NCBI RefSeq assembly: GCF_019733355.1
Contig: NZ_JAIHLQ010000037.1
Coordinates: 1 to 64,000 of the forward strand
Direction: 5' to 3'
From: Pseudomonas baetica
GTDB taxonomy: Bacteria > Pseudomonadota > Gammaproteobacteria > Pseudomonadales > Pseudomonadaceae
Length of the DNA: 64,000 bases
Under the pieces are notes generated by a model. It did no database searches, had not been told where the DNA came from, and worked only from the letters and a program-made list of their open reading frames with translations. Below, one piece after another: positions 44,221 through 53,606 of this stretch (position 1 is its first letter; every line of letters begins with the position of its first letter). The position numbers and the translations under genes are program-made.

Positions 44221-46973
44221 CGGACGAACCCCAAGGCGATCCGTTGCCTGGCGTCGCCAGCGTCAGGGACGTAGTGCTGACCTACGGTAAGACCCAGGCA
44301 TTAGCCAACATTACTCTGGATATTCCCGCAGGCCGAATGGTCGGGCTCATCGGCCCGGACGGTGTCGGTAAATCCAGCCTTCTGTCGCTTCTGGCGGGAG
44401 CCAAGGCGATACAGCAGGGCCAGGTCAGCGTGCTGGGCGGCGATATGCGCCAGGTTGCCCATCGCAATCGGGTCTGCCCACGTATTGCCTATATGCCACA
44501 GGGATTGGGCAAGAATCTCTACCCGACGCTTTCGGTCGAAGAAAACCTGCAATTTTTCGCCCGCCTGTTTGGCCATGACGCCGCGGAGCGCCGTCGCCGT
44601 ATTGATGACCTGACCCGCAGCACAGGGCTGTACTCATTCCTCACCCGTCCAGCCGGCAAGTTGTCAGGCGGCATGAAACAGAAGCTGGGCCTGTGCTGCG
44701 CGTTGATTCATGACCCTGATCTGCTGATTCTGGACGAACCTACCACCGGCGTGGATCCTCTGGCGCGGGCCCAGTTTTGGGACCTGATCGGTAGCATAAG
44801 GCAGCAACGGGCAGGAATGAGCGTCATTGTTGCCACCGCATACATGGATGAGGCGCAGCGCTTTGACTGGCTGGTCGCGATGGACGCCGGCACGGTGTTG
44901 GCGACCGGTTCGCCCGAGCAATTGCTGGCCAGTACCCAATCCCGGGATCTGGAAGCGGCGTTTATCGCCTTGCTGCCGGAGGAAAAGCGTCGCGGTCACC
45001 AACCGGTGCATATCGAACCGTTGGAGAACGTCGCTGAACCCGAGATCGCTATTGAAGCCCGGGATCTCACCATTCGCTTCGGTGATTTCGTGGCGGTGGA
45101 TCATGTCAGTTTCCGTATTCGCCGCGGCGAAATCTTTGGTTTTCTTGGCTCCAACGGCTGCGGTAAATCCACCACCATGAAGTTGCTGACGGGGCTGTTG
45201 CCGGCCAGTGAGGGCACGGCAAGTCTGTTTGGACGCGAAGTCGACCCCGACGACATCGGTACACGACGTAGAGTCGGTTATATGTCGCAGGCGTTTTCGC
45301 TCTATAGCGAGCTTACCGTTCGGCAAAACCTGGTACTTCACGCGCAGCTGTTCCAAATGCCTGAAGAGCAGATCGGCCCGCGGATCAACGAGCTTGCCGA
45401 ACGCTTCAGCCTCGGCGAGGTGCTGGGCAGTCTTCCAGAAAGTCTGCCGCTGGGGATCCGCCAGCGCCTGTCTCTGGCGGTTGCGACGGTTCATCGGCCC
45501 GAGTTGCTGATTCTCGATGAGCCGACTTCAGGCGTCGACCCGATTGCGCGCGACGGCTTCTGGAACCTGCTGATCGAGCTGTCCCGGCGCGATCGCGTGA
45601 CCATCTTCATTTCCACCCACTTCATGAACGAGGCTGAACGTTGCGATCGCATTTCGTTAATGCACGCGGGCAAGGTGCTGGTCAGCGATACGCCTGGCAA
45701 TATCGTTGAGCAGCGTGGAGCCAGCTCACTGGAGCAGGCCTTCATCGCTTACTTGCAAGAGGCAGCAGGCAAGTCGGAAGAAGAGCCGGCGAAGGCCCCT
45801 TCACCTGCGGTCAATCTCAAGCCGTCCAATTCCGCGGGTCAGCCGAGTTTCAGCGTCAATCGCATGTTCAGCTACCTGTGGCGCGAAGCATTGGAACTGC
45901 AACGTGATCCCGTGCGTGCGACGCTGGCCCTGATAGGGTCACTGGTGTTGATGCTGGTGATGGGTTTCGGTCTGAGTATGGATGTGGAAAACCTCAGTTA
46001 TGCCGTGCTGGACCATGACCAGACCGAACTGAGCCGCAACTATGCGCTCAACCTTTCCGGCTCGCGGTATTTCAAGGAGATGCTGCCGTTGGCCGACTAT
46101 CAGGATCTGGACCAGCGCATGCGCAGTTCGAAGATCACGTTGGCCATCGAGATACCGCCAGGTTTCGGGCGCGATCTGCAGAGGGGAGCACCGGTGCAGA
46201 TTGCGGCGTGGATTGACGGCGCGATGCCGTCCAGGGCCGAGACGATACTGGGCTATGTACAGGGCATGCACCAGACATGGCTGCAGGATCAGGCCTTGCA
46301 TCGCCTGGGCACAGCGGTTAGCGACAGTTCGTTCAGCATCCAGACCCGGTTTCGCTATAACCCGGATGTCAAAAGCCTGCCCGCCATGGTCCCGGCCATC
46401 ATTCCGCTGTTGCTGCTTATGCTGCCCGCCATGCTTACGGCGCTGTCGGTCGTCCGGGAAAAAGAGCTGGGATCGATCATCAATTTATATGTCACGCCGG
46501 TGACGCGAACCGAATTCTTGGTGGGTAAGCAGCTGCCGTATGTGGCATTGGCGATGATCAACTTTCTGCTGATGACATTGATGGCGGTCACGCTGTTCGA
46601 TGTGCCCGTCAAAGGCAGCTTCATGACTCTGCTGCTGGCCGCGTTGATTTATAACGTCATCGCCACCGGGATCGGCTTGCTGGCCTCGACACTGACCAGC
46701 AGCCAGATCGCTGCGATGTTCTTCACCATGATTGGCACCATGATCCCGGCTATCCAGTTGGCCGGACTGCTCAACCCGGTGTCGTCGCTGGAGGGCGCGG
46801 CCAGATTCGTGGGTGAAGTCTATCCGGCGACGCACATGCTCAATATCAGTCGCGGCGTATTCGGTAAATCCCTGGGTTTCGATGACCTGCATAACGAGTT
46901 CTGGCCGCTGCTGGTCGCCGTGCCGTTGATTCTGATGCTGACGGTTGCCCTGCTCAAGAAACAGGATCGCTGA
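44217..46973 (+). CDS. rbbA: RbbA-like fused ABC exporter: two ATPase domains plus permease
   Basis: 918 aa. ATPase domain 1 has Walker A GPDGVGKSS and signature LSGGMKQKL. Domain 2 (about 285-515) has GSNGCGKST with a degenerate signature (LPLGIRQRL). A linker leads to an ABC-2 permease with about six helices (about 565-915). The length and order match E. coli RbbA/YhiH, studied both as a ribosome-associated ATPase and as a transporter. The stop is 1 bp before the next start. Confidence 0.92.
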   Translation: MTDEPQGDPLPGVASVRDVVLTYGKTQALANITLDIPAGRMVGLIGPDGVGKSSLLSLLAGAKAIQQGQVSVLGGDMRQVAHRNRVCPRIAYMPQGLGKNLYPTLSVEENLQFFARLFGHDAAERRRRIDDLTRSTGLYSFLTRPAGKLSGGMKQKLGLCCALIHDPDLLILDEPTTGVDPLARAQFWDLIGSIRQQRAGMSVIVATAYMDEAQRFDWLVAMDAGTVLATGSPEQLLASTQSRDLEAAFIALLPEEKRRGHQPVHIEPLENVAEPEIAIEARDLTIRFGDFVAVDHVSFRIRRGEIFGFLGSNGCGKSTTMKLLTGLLPASEGTASLFGREVDPDDIGTRRRVGYMSQAFSLYSELTVRQNLVLHAQLFQMPEEQIGPRINELAERFSLGEVLGSLPESLPLGIRQRLSLAVATVHRPELLILDEPTSGVDPIARDGFWNLLIELSRRDRVTIFISTHFMNEAERCDRISLMHAGKVLVSDTPGNIVEQRGASSLEQAFIAYLQEAAGKSEEEPAKAPSPAVNLKPSNSAGQPSFSVNRMFSYLWREALELQRDPVRATLALIGSLVLMLVMGFGLSMDVENLSYAVLDHDQTELSRNYALNLSGSRYFKEMLPLADYQDLDQRMRSSKITLAIEIPPGFGRDLQRGAPVQIAAWIDGAMPSRAETILGYVQGMHQTWLQDQALHRLGTAVSDSSFSIQTRFRYNPDVKSLPAMVPAIIPLLLLMLPAMLTALSVVREKELGSIINLYVTPVTRTEFLVGKQLPYVALAMINFLLMTLMAVTLFDVPVKGSFMTLLLAALIYNVIATGIGLLASTLTSSQIAAMFFTMIGTMIPAIQLAGLLNPVSSLEGAARFVGEVYPATHMLNISRGVFGKSLGFDDLHNEFWPLLVAVPLILMLTVALLKKQDR

Positions 46974-46974
46974 C

Positions 46975-48099
46975 ATGCAGTCGCTCAAGAATGTCTACCG
47001 GCTGGGAATCAAGGAGCTGTGGAGCCTGGCCCGGGATCCGACGATGCTGGTGTTGATCATCTACACCTTTACCTTTTCGGTCTACACCGCCGCAACTGCT
47101 CAGCCGGACGTGCTGCACATGGCACCCATAGCCATCGTCGATGAAGACCAATCGCCATTATCCGGACGCATTGCCTCGGCTTTTTTTCCACCGCAGTTTA
47201 CTACGCCGGTGATGATCTCCCTGGAGCAGGTTGATGCCGGCCTGGACGCAGGTGACTACACGTTCACGCTCACTATCCCGCCAAACTTCCAACGCGATGT
47301 GCTGGCGAACCGGGAGACGGAAATCCAACTCAACGTGGATGCGACCCGCATGTCCCAGGCCTTCACTGGCAGCGGTTATATCCAGCAAATGATCAATGGC
47401 GAAATCACCGAGTTCGTGCAGCGATACCGCGGGGCTCAGGCCCTGCCTGTGGAGTTGGTCACCCGCATGCGGTTCAATCCTTCTCTTGAACACGCCTGGT
47501 TTGGCGCGTTGATGCAGATCATCGACAACGTCACCATGTTGTCCATTGTCCTGACCGGCGCAGCGCTGATTCGTGAGCGTGAACACGGCACCATCGAACA
47601 TCTGTTGGTCATGCCGGTGACACCTCGGGAAATCATGTTGGCCAAAGTCTGGTCGATGGGCCTGGTGGTACTTACCGCCGCTGCGCTGTCGTTGATATTC
47701 ATCGTGCAGGGCGTGCTGCATGTGCCGATCGAGGGCTCCATCCTATTATTCCTGGCCGGGGCCGCGTTGCATCTGTTCGCGACTACGTCCATAGGCATAT
47801 TTCTGGCGACACTGGCGCGAAGCATGCCTCAGTTCGGCATGTTGATGATTTTGGTACTGCTGCCGCTCCAAATGCTCTCAGGCGGCAGCACGCCACGCGA
47901 GAGCATGCCCGAACTCGTCCAGAACATCATGCTGATAGCGCCTACCACCCATTTCGTTGAGCTCAGTCAGGCGATTCTTTATCGCGGGGCAGGGGTGATG
48001 GTGGTGTGGCCAACATTCGTGACGTTACTCATCATCGGCTCGGTGTTGTTTGCGATTTCGCTTTCGCGCTTTCGCAAAACGATCAGCCAGATGGCGTGA
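46975..48099 (+). CDS. ABC-2 type permease (YhhJ-like)
   Basis: 374 aa. An N-terminal helix, a large periplasmic domain (about 50-180) and five C-terminal helices with REREHGTIEHLLVMPVTPRE are typical of ABC-2 permeases. It is the partner permease of the RbbA-like protein. I use the ATG at 46975, adjoining the previous stop. Confidence 0.9.
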   Translation: MQSLKNVYRLGIKELWSLARDPTMLVLIIYTFTFSVYTAATAQPDVLHMAPIAIVDEDQSPLSGRIASAFFPPQFTTPVMISLEQVDAGLDAGDYTFTLTIPPNFQRDVLANRETEIQLNVDATRMSQAFTGSGYIQQMINGEITEFVQRYRGAQALPVELVTRMRFNPSLEHAWFGALMQIIDNVTMLSIVLTGAALIREREHGTIEHLLVMPVTPREIMLAKVWSMGLVVLTAAALSLIFIVQGVLHVPIEGSILLFLAGAALHLFATTSIGIFLATLARSMPQFGMLMILVLLPLQMLSGGSTPRESMPELVQNIMLIAPTTHFVELSQAILYRGAGVMVVWPTFVTLLIIGSVLFAISLSRFRKTISQMA

Positions 48100-48163
48100 T
48101 AGCTACGTTTACCCAAGCAGAGCAGACACTCGGATTGTCGTTTTCACCAGTAAGGGTTTTTTT

Positions 48164-50101
48164 GTGTCGTTGCATCATTTGAAGGGTTCGGCTCGCGTTT
48201 GGCCGGGCGCCATGTTGGTCTTACTCGTGATGGCTGCGGGTGGTTGTGCCGGGGTTAAGGTCAACACCATCGATAATCGCGATTATCTCTCGCTTCGGCG
48301 TGGCGACGTGCTGACGTCAGGGCAGCTCAGCGCGGCAGCGCGCACCGCTTTGCAAGTTGCTGGTGTCGAAGAAAAACACTGCGACGAGGCCCCACAAGAC
48401 TGCCGTGAACAGGTGCGTAATAACACTGGCTTGGGTGAGGAACAGCGTCTTGCCACGCTGTCTGAATTGTGGCTACAAGAGGCCCAACATGCACACAGCT
48501 CGTTAAGTGCCGAACGGCGTACCGACGCATTTCTGGAAAGCGCGCGTTATGCCTATGCCTATCTGTTCATGACCGCAAGAACACCCAGTCAGAGAGCATT
48601 GGAGGATCGTCAGTCTCAGGTCCGCGATTACTACAACTTCTCCGTTCAGCAAGCGCTCAGCGAGTTGTTCGAACGGTATCGGGGGCATCCGCCGAAGGCC
48701 GAAGACGACCAGGGGAATTTCCGACTGCGCGCAGGTCGCTGGACGGTGTTCGGGCGAATGGAAAATGTACGTCTGGCCAACGAGCGTTCCTTGCCTCAGG
48801 GACTAATTCCGGCCTCGTCCCTGTCATTTGCCGGGCTGCGCAATCAGTATCGCCGTGACGGGGTCGGAGCCGAACTGGTGGCGGTCACCGCGAAAAAGGT
48901 GGTGAACAGCGACAGTGACGAACAGCCCTGGAGCGAGACGCCTTTTCCGGCCCTGACCGCCGTCGCTCGCTTTCCCGGTCAAACCCTTGAGCAAGTCTTG
49001 ACCACCGACGAGGTCGAGCTGCTGGCCTATGACCCGTACCGGCAGGACGCTGTGAAGCTTGCCGGCAACGAAACGCCGTTGGCGGCTAATTTCACCTCGG
49101 GCTATGGTTTGTGGCTTGCGCGCTCCGGGTTTGCCCGCCAGTCATTGCTCACGCTGGTGGGCAAGGGGGAGGTCCTGAAAAAGCCTCATCTATACCTGTT
49201 GCAGCCCTACGACCCCGACCGCCATGTCGTGATCATGTTGCACGGCCTGGCAAGCAGTCCCGAGGCGTGGATCAACGTTGCCAATGAAGTGCTCGGTGAT
49301 GAAAACCTGCGGCGCAATTATCAGGTCTGGCAGTTGTATTATCCGACCAACCTGCCTTTGGCGCTGAACAACGCCACGATCCGTAATGTCATTGAGCAGA
49401 CGCTGCAGCATTTCGATCCCGATCAAACCGCACGGGCCAGTCACGATGTGGTCCTGGTAGGCCATAGCATGGGCGGTGTTCTGTCCCGTCTTATGGTGTC
49501 GACGTCGGGCACGGGGGTAGGGGATGCCTTGCTCTCCAAGTACAAAATGAATGACCAACAATTAGCGGCCGCGCACAGCAACCTCGACCCGTTTTTGCAA
49601 TTCACCCCTTTGCCGCAGGTCAGCCGCGCGATTTTCGTCGCCGCACCGCACCGAGGGACGCCATTTGCCGAGAACCGCATTTCGCGATGGGCTGCAGGGC
49701 TTGTGCAGTTACCGGTGTCGGTGCTTGACCGGTTCAAGCAGCTCGCGCAATTGCTGGTGGTGCCTGGTAGCGCATCCTCTGCGGCCATGGCCCGGCCGCT
49801 GAACAGCATCGATAACTTGAGTGACCGCGATCCATTCGTAATGGCGGTTGCAGACTTGCCCATCTCACCTGGGGTGCAATATCACAGCATCATCGGTAAC
49901 CACACGCCCTCTCTGGCACTGACCCTGTCCGATGACGGTGTGGTGCCCTACAGCAGCAGCCATCTGGCGGGCGCCCAATCGGAAAAGATAGTGCCCTCGG
50001 GGCATAGCGTTCAGGATACCCCCGAGGCAATTATCGAGATCCGGCGTATTCTTCAGCAGCATCTTCAAAACCTGCAAGAGCCGGTGGGGGTTCGAAAATG
50101 A
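48164..50101 (+). CDS. Lipoprotein alpha/beta hydrolase
   Basis: 645 aa from a GTG at 48164, preceded by TAAGGG. A lipoprotein signal ends in MAAGGC (Cys near 28). Residues about 45-330 are an unusual N-terminal region without a recognised domain. The hydrolase fold follows: HVVIMLHGLASSPEAWINVA, the nucleophile elbow VLVGHSMGGV with Ser435, and a late GHSVQD His. The lipid anchor places it in the envelope. An esterase or lipase role is likely; the substrate is unknown. The stop overlaps the next gene. Confidence 0.82.
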   Translation: MSLHHLKGSARVWPGAMLVLLVMAAGGCAGVKVNTIDNRDYLSLRRGDVLTSGQLSAAARTALQVAGVEEKHCDEAPQDCREQVRNNTGLGEEQRLATLSELWLQEAQHAHSSLSAERRTDAFLESARYAYAYLFMTARTPSQRALEDRQSQVRDYYNFSVQQALSELFERYRGHPPKAEDDQGNFRLRAGRWTVFGRMENVRLANERSLPQGLIPASSLSFAGLRNQYRRDGVGAELVAVTAKKVVNSDSDEQPWSETPFPALTAVARFPGQTLEQVLTTDEVELLAYDPYRQDAVKLAGNETPLAANFTSGYGLWLARSGFARQSLLTLVGKGEVLKKPHLYLLQPYDPDRHVVIMLHGLASSPEAWINVANEVLGDENLRRNYQVWQLYYPTNLPLALNNATIRNVIEQTLQHFDPDQTARASHDVVLVGHSMGGVLSRLMVSTSGTGVGDALLSKYKMNDQQLAAAHSNLDPFLQFTPLPQVSRAIFVAAPHRGTPFAENRISRWAAGLVQLPVSVLDRFKQLAQLLVVPGSASSAAMARPLNSIDNLSDRDPFVMAVADLPISPGVQYHSIIGNHTPSLALTLSDDGVVPYSSSHLAGAQSEKIVPSGHSVQDTPEAIIEIRRILQQHLQNLQEPVGVRK

Positions 50102-51102
50102 GCGTTGCACGCAAGCTTATCGGCATACTGCTGCGCAGCCTGGCGACCCTGGCAGGCGGGGGCTTTCTCGCCTGGGGTACATTAGCGCTGAGTTATCGAC
50201 TTGCACTGCCGTCGTGGGCCTGTAACGCCTTGATCTTCGTCTGGTGTCTATGCGGCGTCGGTTTGGTCGTACTGACGTGGAGCGCACGGCCGTTGCGCGC
50301 CGTTCTCGGTTACGTCGTACTGCTGGCCAGTATTGGCGTTTGGTGGAGCACGTTCATACCGTCGAACGAGCGAATCTGGGCAGATGACGTTGCGCGAATG
50401 ACCTCCGGCAAACTCAATGGCAACACGCTCACCATGAGCAATGTGCGCAACTTCGAGTGGCAAACGGATGACAATTACCAGATCCGTTGGGAGGCACGTG
50501 AGTACGACCTGGATCACCTGGCTTCGGTGGACGTGATCACTTCGTACTGGGGAATGCCCGCTATCGCTCACATCATGGTGTCGTTCGGTTTCGATGACGG
50601 TCGATTTTTGTTATTCAGCGTCGAAACCCGAAAAGAGAAGGGCGAGAGTTATTCTGCGATCGCCGGTTTTTTCAAACAGTATGAAGTCAGCATTCTAGCG
50701 ACTGACGAACGTGACGCGCTGCGGGTCAGGACCAATGTGCGCGGGGAGGACGATTATCTCTATCGCGTTGCGTTGTCAGCCCCTCAGCGCAAGGCCTTGT
50801 TGTTGTCGTACGTTGAACAAACCAATGATTTGCTGAATCACCCGCGCTTCTACAATACCGTGACTGCCAATTGCACCAGCATTGTCTTCGACATGATGAA
50901 CACCATCGTCGCAGGCTTGCCGATGGACTACCGTTTGCTTCTGACCGGTTACCTGCCGGGCTACGTTTACGATGTTGGAGGCTTGCAGCCAGGTTATTCG
51001 CTTCAGGCGTTGCGTGATGCCGGTCGCATCACCGAGCGGGCGAAGTCCGAATCGGACACGGCTTTTTCCCTGCGGATCCGAGAGGGCGTGCCGGGTTGGT
51101 AA
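50098..51102 (+). CDS. DUF4105 membrane protein
   Basis: 334 aa. Three N-terminal helices (about 8-30, 39-60 and 66-84) lead to a periplasmic domain with the DUF4105 pattern: SYWGMPAIAHIMVSFGFDDG, then FYNTVTANCTSIVFDMMN with a conserved Cys. The Cys/His pattern hints at a papain-like or NlpC-like enzyme fold (inference). The ATGA overlap shows tight coupling with the hydrolase gene. Confidence 0.78.
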   Translation: MSVARKLIGILLRSLATLAGGGFLAWGTLALSYRLALPSWACNALIFVWCLCGVGLVVLTWSARPLRAVLGYVVLLASIGVWWSTFIPSNERIWADDVARMTSGKLNGNTLTMSNVRNFEWQTDDNYQIRWEAREYDLDHLASVDVITSYWGMPAIAHIMVSFGFDDGRFLLFSVETRKEKGESYSAIAGFFKQYEVSILATDERDALRVRTNVRGEDDYLYRVALSAPQRKALLLSYVEQTNDLLNHPRFYNTVTANCTSIVFDMMNTIVAGLPMDYRLLLTGYLPGYVYDVGGLQPGYSLQALRDAGRITERAKSESDTAFSLRIREGVPGW

Positions 51103-51244
51103 CCCTTTGATTTATTCAACGGTCGATGATTTAATCGGTCCGGCCTTTACTTTGCGGGGCAGGGAATAATCAGCGCCTCGAAGAAGGCCACCGGTCCAGC
51201 ACGTGCGTCCCATACTGATGGCCCATCGGATAAAGGAAGACATT

Positions 51245-52282
51245 GTGAAAGCCCTCGTCTATCAAGGCCCTGGCGTTAAAGTCTGGACTGACAAACCTAC
51301 CCCGCTCATCGATAAACCTACTGACGCCATTATTCGCCTGCTGCACACGACGATATGTGGCACTGACTTGCACATTCTCAAGGGCGATGTCCCTGCGGTA
51401 ACGCCGGGCCGAACGCTTGGCCATGAAGGGGTGGGCATTGTCGAGACGGTAGGTTCGGCCGTACGTAATTTCAAGCCCGGCGACCATGTGCTGATTTCCT
51501 GCGTCACCTCTTGTGGCAGTTGTGCCAATTGCCGCCGCCAGATGTATTCCCACTGCGCGGACGGTGGTTGGATTCTTGGCCATATGATCGATGGAACTCA
51601 GGCGGAATACGTTCGCATTCCACACGCCGACAACAGTCTTTATCCGATTCCCGCCGGTGCCGATGAGGAAGCCCTGGTGATGCTCAGCGATATCTTGCCG
51701 ACCGGGTTTGAAATCGGCGTGCTTGCCGGCAAGGTCAAGCCTGGCGACAGCGTGGTGATTGTCGGGGCAGGCCCAGTGGGCATGGCTGCATTGTTGACGG
51801 CTCAATTTTATTCACCGGCTACGCTGATCATGGTCGACGGTGATAGCAATCGCCTTGAGGTGGCACAGCGTTTTGGTGCCACCCACGTGATCGACATCAA
51901 GACCGAAAACGCCATCGAGCGTATCTTTGAATTGACCGATGGCGTCGGTGTGGACGTCGCGATTGAGGCGGTGGGTATTCCGGCTTCGTTCGATACCTGT
52001 CAGTCGGTGATCGCGCCCGGCGGCAATATTGCTAATGTTGGGGTACACGGCAAGAGCGTGGAGTTGCACCTGGAGAAGCTATGGATTCAGAACATCAACA
52101 TCTCCACGGGGCTCGTTAACACCAACACCACGCCGATGCTGATCAAGACCGTGCAAGCCGGCAAGATCGACGCCAGCCAGTTGATCACTCATCGCTTTGC
52201 CTTGAATGACATCCTTCAGGCATATGAAATCTTCGGCAATGCCGCCCAGGAGAAAGCGATGAAGGTCATCCTCAGCCAGTAA
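51245..52282 (+). CDS. Zinc-dependent alcohol dehydrogenase
   Basis: 345 aa from GTG 51245 behind AAGGAAG; an earlier frame start at 51203 has no site. MDR fold: catalytic zinc site TTICGTDLH and GHEGVG, structural zinc CGSCANCRRQMYSHC, and NAD motif VIVGAGPVGMAALL. It would reduce acetaldehyde or oxidise alcohols, recycling NADH. It is followed by ackA after 32 bp. Confidence 0.92.
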   Translation: MKALVYQGPGVKVWTDKPTPLIDKPTDAIIRLLHTTICGTDLHILKGDVPAVTPGRTLGHEGVGIVETVGSAVRNFKPGDHVLISCVTSCGSCANCRRQMYSHCADGGWILGHMIDGTQAEYVRIPHADNSLYPIPAGADEEALVMLSDILPTGFEIGVLAGKVKPGDSVVIVGAGPVGMAALLTAQFYSPATLIMVDGDSNRLEVAQRFGATHVIDIKTENAIERIFELTDGVGVDVAIEAVGIPASFDTCQSVIAPGGNIANVGVHGKSVELHLEKLWIQNINISTGLVNTNTTPMLIKTVQAGKIDASQLITHRFALNDILQAYEIFGNAAQEKAMKVILSQ

Positions 52283-52314
52283 GACACGCCCACCCAGGAT
52301 TTCAGGAGCTGCGA

Positions 52315-53547
52315 ATGGCAACCCAGGCTTTCCCCGCTGCGATGGGCGGTTCCTTATTGGTGCTCAATGCCGGCTCCTCGAGCTTGAAGTTCTCTCTCTA
52401 TCACGGTAACCCCGATGAGCAGGGCGAACCACTGGCTCAGGGGCAGGGCAGCCTGGAACGGCGGGAAGAGCAGTGGGTGCTGTCGTTTACCGACAGGTCG
52501 GGCAAAGCCGCTGAGGAACGCTGGCCGTTGCCTGCGAAAGATGGCGACGCCCTGGAGCGTTTACTGCCGTGGATCGAAGCTCGCACCGGCGCGCCGTTGG
52601 TTGCCGCCGGACATCGCGTGGTGCATGGCGGCCTCCGTCAGGAAGTCGCCGCACTGGTCGATGAGACCTTGCTGATCGAGCTACAGGCGCTCACCCCCAT
52701 CGCACCGCAGCACCAGCCGCTGTGCCTGGCGCCGATTCGCTTTCTCGCGTCCAAATACCCTGGATTACCTCAGGTGGCCTGCTTCGACACGGCTTTCCAT
52801 CACACCCTTGACCCGCTTGAAACTCTTTATGGCTTGCCTCGACGAATGACTGAGGAAGGCGTGCGCCGTTACGGCTTTCATGGGCTTTCCTATGAGTACA
52901 TCGCTGGAGTGCTCGGCGACTATGACAGTGCTGCTGCTGCGGGACGAACCATTGTCGCGCACCTGGGCAACGGCGCCAGTCTGTGTGCACTGCATAATGG
53001 GCGCAGTCGTGCCACCAGCATGGGGTTCACGACGCTGGACGGACTGCTGATGGGCAGCCGACCGGGCCACCTCGACCCTGGCGTCTTGTTGTACCTGATG
53101 CGCGAGCGCGCAATGTCCGCGCAAGCGCTTGAACACTTGCTGTATCACGAGTGTGGTTTGCTGGGCGTATCAGGCGGCATTGCCAGCGACATGCGGACCC
53201 TGTTGGCCAGTGATCAGGTGGCCGCTCGTGAGGCAGTGTCGCTGTACATTCACAACGTGGTCCGGGAAATAGGCAGCTTTGCCGCCGTGCTGGGCGGGCT
53301 GGACGCATTGGTCTTCACCGGCGGCATCGGTGAACACGCAGCACCGGTGCGCGCCGCTATCCTGCGCGGGTGTGCCTGGCTGGGGCTCGAACTCGACGAA
53401 GAGGCCAATCAAGCATCCGCTTCGCGTCTTTCGCGATCCCACAGCCCGGTCAGGGCCTGGATGATCCCTACCGATGAAGACCGGGTAATCGCCCGGTACA
53501 CCCTGAAGCTTTTACCGACACCGTTGCTCGACAGCAACCCGGATTGA
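52315..53547 (+). CDS. ackA: Acetate kinase
   Basis: 410 aa. LVLNAGSSSLKFSLY, AHLGNGASLCAL and VFTGGIGEHAAPVRA are the acetate/propionate kinase signatures. It makes ATP from acetyl phosphate. The start follows CAGGAG. It overlaps the reading frame that leads into the phosphoketolase gene by no more than a few bases. Paired with phosphoketolase it gives substrate-level ATP. Confidence 0.94.
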   Translation: MATQAFPAAMGGSLLVLNAGSSSLKFSLYHGNPDEQGEPLAQGQGSLERREEQWVLSFTDRSGKAAEERWPLPAKDGDALERLLPWIEARTGAPLVAAGHRVVHGGLRQEVAALVDETLLIELQALTPIAPQHQPLCLAPIRFLASKYPGLPQVACFDTAFHHTLDPLETLYGLPRRMTEEGVRRYGFHGLSYEYIAGVLGDYDSAAAAGRTIVAHLGNGASLCALHNGRSRATSMGFTTLDGLLMGSRPGHLDPGVLLYLMRERAMSAQALEHLLYHECGLLGVSGGIASDMRTLLASDQVAAREAVSLYIHNVVREIGSFAAVLGGLDALVFTGGIGEHAAPVRAAILRGCAWLGLELDEEANQASASRLSRSHSPVRAWMIPTDEDRVIARYTLKLLPTPLLDSNPD

Positions 53548-53606
53548 CCGCGAGCCTCTGGCGTTTTGCCGGGCGCTTTCCATCGTCATATTTTCGTGGA
53601 GTCGCT

